64,000 bases of DNA, taken from positions 124,001 to 188,000 of the forward strand of contig NZ_PPXC01000008.1 in the NCBI RefSeq assembly GCF_002909445.1, in the 5' to 3' direction. Position numbers and translations under genes: made by a program. Positions within the stretch are counted from its first letter, which is position 1. Every line of letters starts with the position of its first letter. Shown here one piece after another: positions 62,760 to 64,000 of this stretch. This DNA comes from Arthrobacter glacialis. GTDB taxonomy: Bacteria > Actinomycetota > Actinomycetes > Actinomycetales > Micrococcaceae. The notes beneath the pieces are model-generated. The model was not told where the DNA came from, did no database searches, and saw only the letters and a program-made list of their open reading frames with translations.

Positions 62760-64000
62760 GTCCAGGTAGTCGCGCAGAACCTGTGAACGCGAGGGGTGGC
62801 GCAGCTTGGACATCGTCTTGGATTCGATCTGGCGGATACGCTCACGCGTAACGCCGTAGACCTTGCCGATTTCGTCTAAAGTCTTCGGCTGGCCATCGGT
62901 CAAACCAAAGCGCATGGCAACCACGCCTGCTTCACGCTCTGACAAGGTGTCCAGAACGGAGTGCAGCTGTTCCTGCAACAAGGTGAAGGAGACGGCGTCA
63001 GCGGGGACCACGGCTTCGGAGTCTTCAATCAAGTCACCGAACTCGGAGTCTCCGTCTTCACCCAGGGGGGTGTGCAGGGAGATGGGTTCGCGGCCGTACT
63101 TCTGAACCTCAACAACCTTTTCCGGGGTCATGTCCAATTCCTTGGCCAATTCTTCCGGTGTTGGTTCGCGGCCCAAGTCCTGCAGCATCTGGCGCTGAAC
63201 GCGTGCCAGCTTGTTGATGACCTCAACCATGTGTACGGGGATGCGAATGGTGCGCGCCTGGTCAGCCATGGCACGGGTGATGGCCTGGCGGATCCACCAA
63301 GTTGCGTAGGTGGAGAACTTGAAGCCCTTGGTGTAGTCGAACTTCTCCACTGCACGGATCAGGCCCAAGTTGCCTTCCTGGATGAGGTCCAGGAAAAGCA
63401 TGCCGCGGCCGGTGTAGCGCTTTGCCAGCGAAACAACCAGACGAAGGTTGGCCTCCAGCAGGTGGTTCTTGGCGCGCTTGCCGTCGTGCACGATGCGAAC
63501 CAGGTCGCGTCGGAGCTGGTCGTCCATGGCCTCGGGGTCAGCAGCGAGCTTCTCGGTGGCGAAAAGGCCGGCCTCAATGCGCAGGGCAAGGTCGACTTCC
63601 TGCTCAGCGTTGAGCAGGGCAACCTTACCGATCTGCTTCAGGTAGTCCTTAACGGGGTCGGCGGTGGCACCTGCCGACATGACCTGCTGGACGGGGGCGT
63701 CATCGTCATCAGAGTCCGAGTAAACGAATCCTGTTCCGGTGGCGACGGGGCGCTCCGGGGCGGCGTCGTCGTTCTCTTCATCCTCGGGCACAACAGCCTC
63801 AGCCGATGACTCTTCTTCGTCTTTGGCTTTGCCGCGACGCGTGGCAGCTTTTTTGGGGGCAGCCTTCGCTGCGGCGGGGGCCTCTTCGCCAGCGGCTATG
63901 GCAGCCTTCTTGGCGGCGATCGTGGCAGCCCGCTTCTCTGCTGGAGTCAGCGGCACGGTCGCTGAGGATGCGGGGTCCTCGATCTCCTTGATTGTGGAGA
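62757..64000 (-). CDS. sigA: primary RNA polymerase sigma factor (5' end beyond window)
   Basis: The frame stays open to the window edge; the visible part is about 413 residues. A GTG at 63956 is a possible start, but the frame continues with [14 protein letters not shown], as seen in related proteins, so the true start is probably outside. The N-terminal 100 residues are an Ala/Lys- then acid-rich region 1.1-like tail. Region 1.2 has [16 protein letters not shown], 2.4 has [20 protein letters not shown], and 4.2 has [22 protein letters not shown]. HrdB/SigA/RpoD type, essential housekeeping sigma factor. The stop is followed directly by a repeated palindrome. Confidence 0.95.
   Translation of the reverse strand, partial: STIKEIEDPASSATVPLTPAEKRAATIAAKKAAIAAGEEAPAAAKAAPKKAATRRGKAKDEEESSAEAVVPEDEENDDAAPERPVATGTGFVYSDSDDDDAPVQQVMSAGATADPVKDYLKQIGKVALLNAEQEVDLALRIEAGLFATEKLAADPEAMDDQLRRDLVRIVHDGKRAKNHLLEANLRLVVSLAKRYTGRGMLFLDLIQEGNLGLIRAVEKFDYTKGFKFSTYATWWIRQAITRAMADQARTIRIPVHMVEVINKLARVQRQMLQDLGREPTPEELAKELDMTPEKVVEVQKYGREPISLHTPLGEDGDSEFGDLIEDSEAVVPADAVSFTLLQEQLHSVLDTLSEREAGVVAMRFGLTDGQPKTLDEIGKVYGVTRERIRQIESKTMSKLRHPSRSQVLRDYLD

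Noticed and set aside
62757-63956. sigA start at the GTG at 63956
   Set aside because: The frame remains open to the window edge, the residues before it look like genuine sigma N-terminus, and no ribosome site precedes the GTG.

Overview
The window looks like a chromosomal core region of a high-GC actinobacterium of the Arthrobacter/Micrococcaceae type. The evidence is the codon bias, many actinobacterial DUF families (DUF3000, DUF3071/SepH, DUF3093, DUF3159, DUF3710, DUF4193, DUF5998, DUF6421), a fused CydDC exporter, and a gene order matching what I recall of the Mycobacterium tuberculosis block from DUF3000 and dxs through ceoB/ceoC and dut towards sigA. I found no prophage, integrase, transposase or CRISPR array.

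Layout. 1-4.2 kb (minus strand): the translationally coupled def-fmt-rsmB group followed by the start of rpe, plus a lone PD-(D/E)XK nuclease-like gene. 4.3-5.7 kb: seven tRNA genes (three Gly-GCC, two Val-GAC and one Cys on minus; one Val-CAC on plus) with hairpins. 5.7-11.9 kb: an SMR transporter under a guanidine-III riboswitch, a small MT0933-like protein, zapE, a rhodanese/SufE pair, ybaK, an alpha/beta hydrolase and a small unknown. 11.9-17.8 kb (plus): msrB, a DUF6421-SDR-threonine aldolase group, DUF3000 and an RNase D/HRDC protein. 18.0-23.2 kb: a fadA-fadB type beta-oxidation operon with a putative operator inside its promoter, a Tat-exported Rieske lipoprotein with a triplicated 3' end, and an aldo/keto reductase.

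23.3-35.8 kb (minus): dxs-DUF402-unknown, preceded by a close-packed series KimA-like K+ permease, TrmA-family RNA methyltransferase, CtpE-like P-type ATPase and aconitase. 36-42.2 kb: two TrkA/RCK genes divergent from kimA, then DUF3159-OB fold-DUF3710-dut, DUF3093, DUF4193 and sepH. 42.3-50.3 kb: a phosphodiesterase, DUF5998, a GNAT/acyl-CoA synthetase fusion, topoisomerase IV subunit A and a DinB protein. 50.4-60 kb: a Tat-exported metallophosphatase with a LamG-like end, cydA-cydB-cydDC, and a divergent BlaI/M56 pair with a repeated operator-like motif between them. 60-64 kb: parE, a small zinc-finger protein and the primary sigma factor, cut by the window edge.

Signals beyond ordinary annotation: the riboswitch; the BlaI/M56 pair beside the cytochrome bd genes; the DUF6421 cluster; and at least two families of intergenic palindromes. 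One family (arms starting CAACTG..CCGCAG) lies at three convergent gene junctions. The other directly abuts the stop codons of the unrelated genes acn and sigA.
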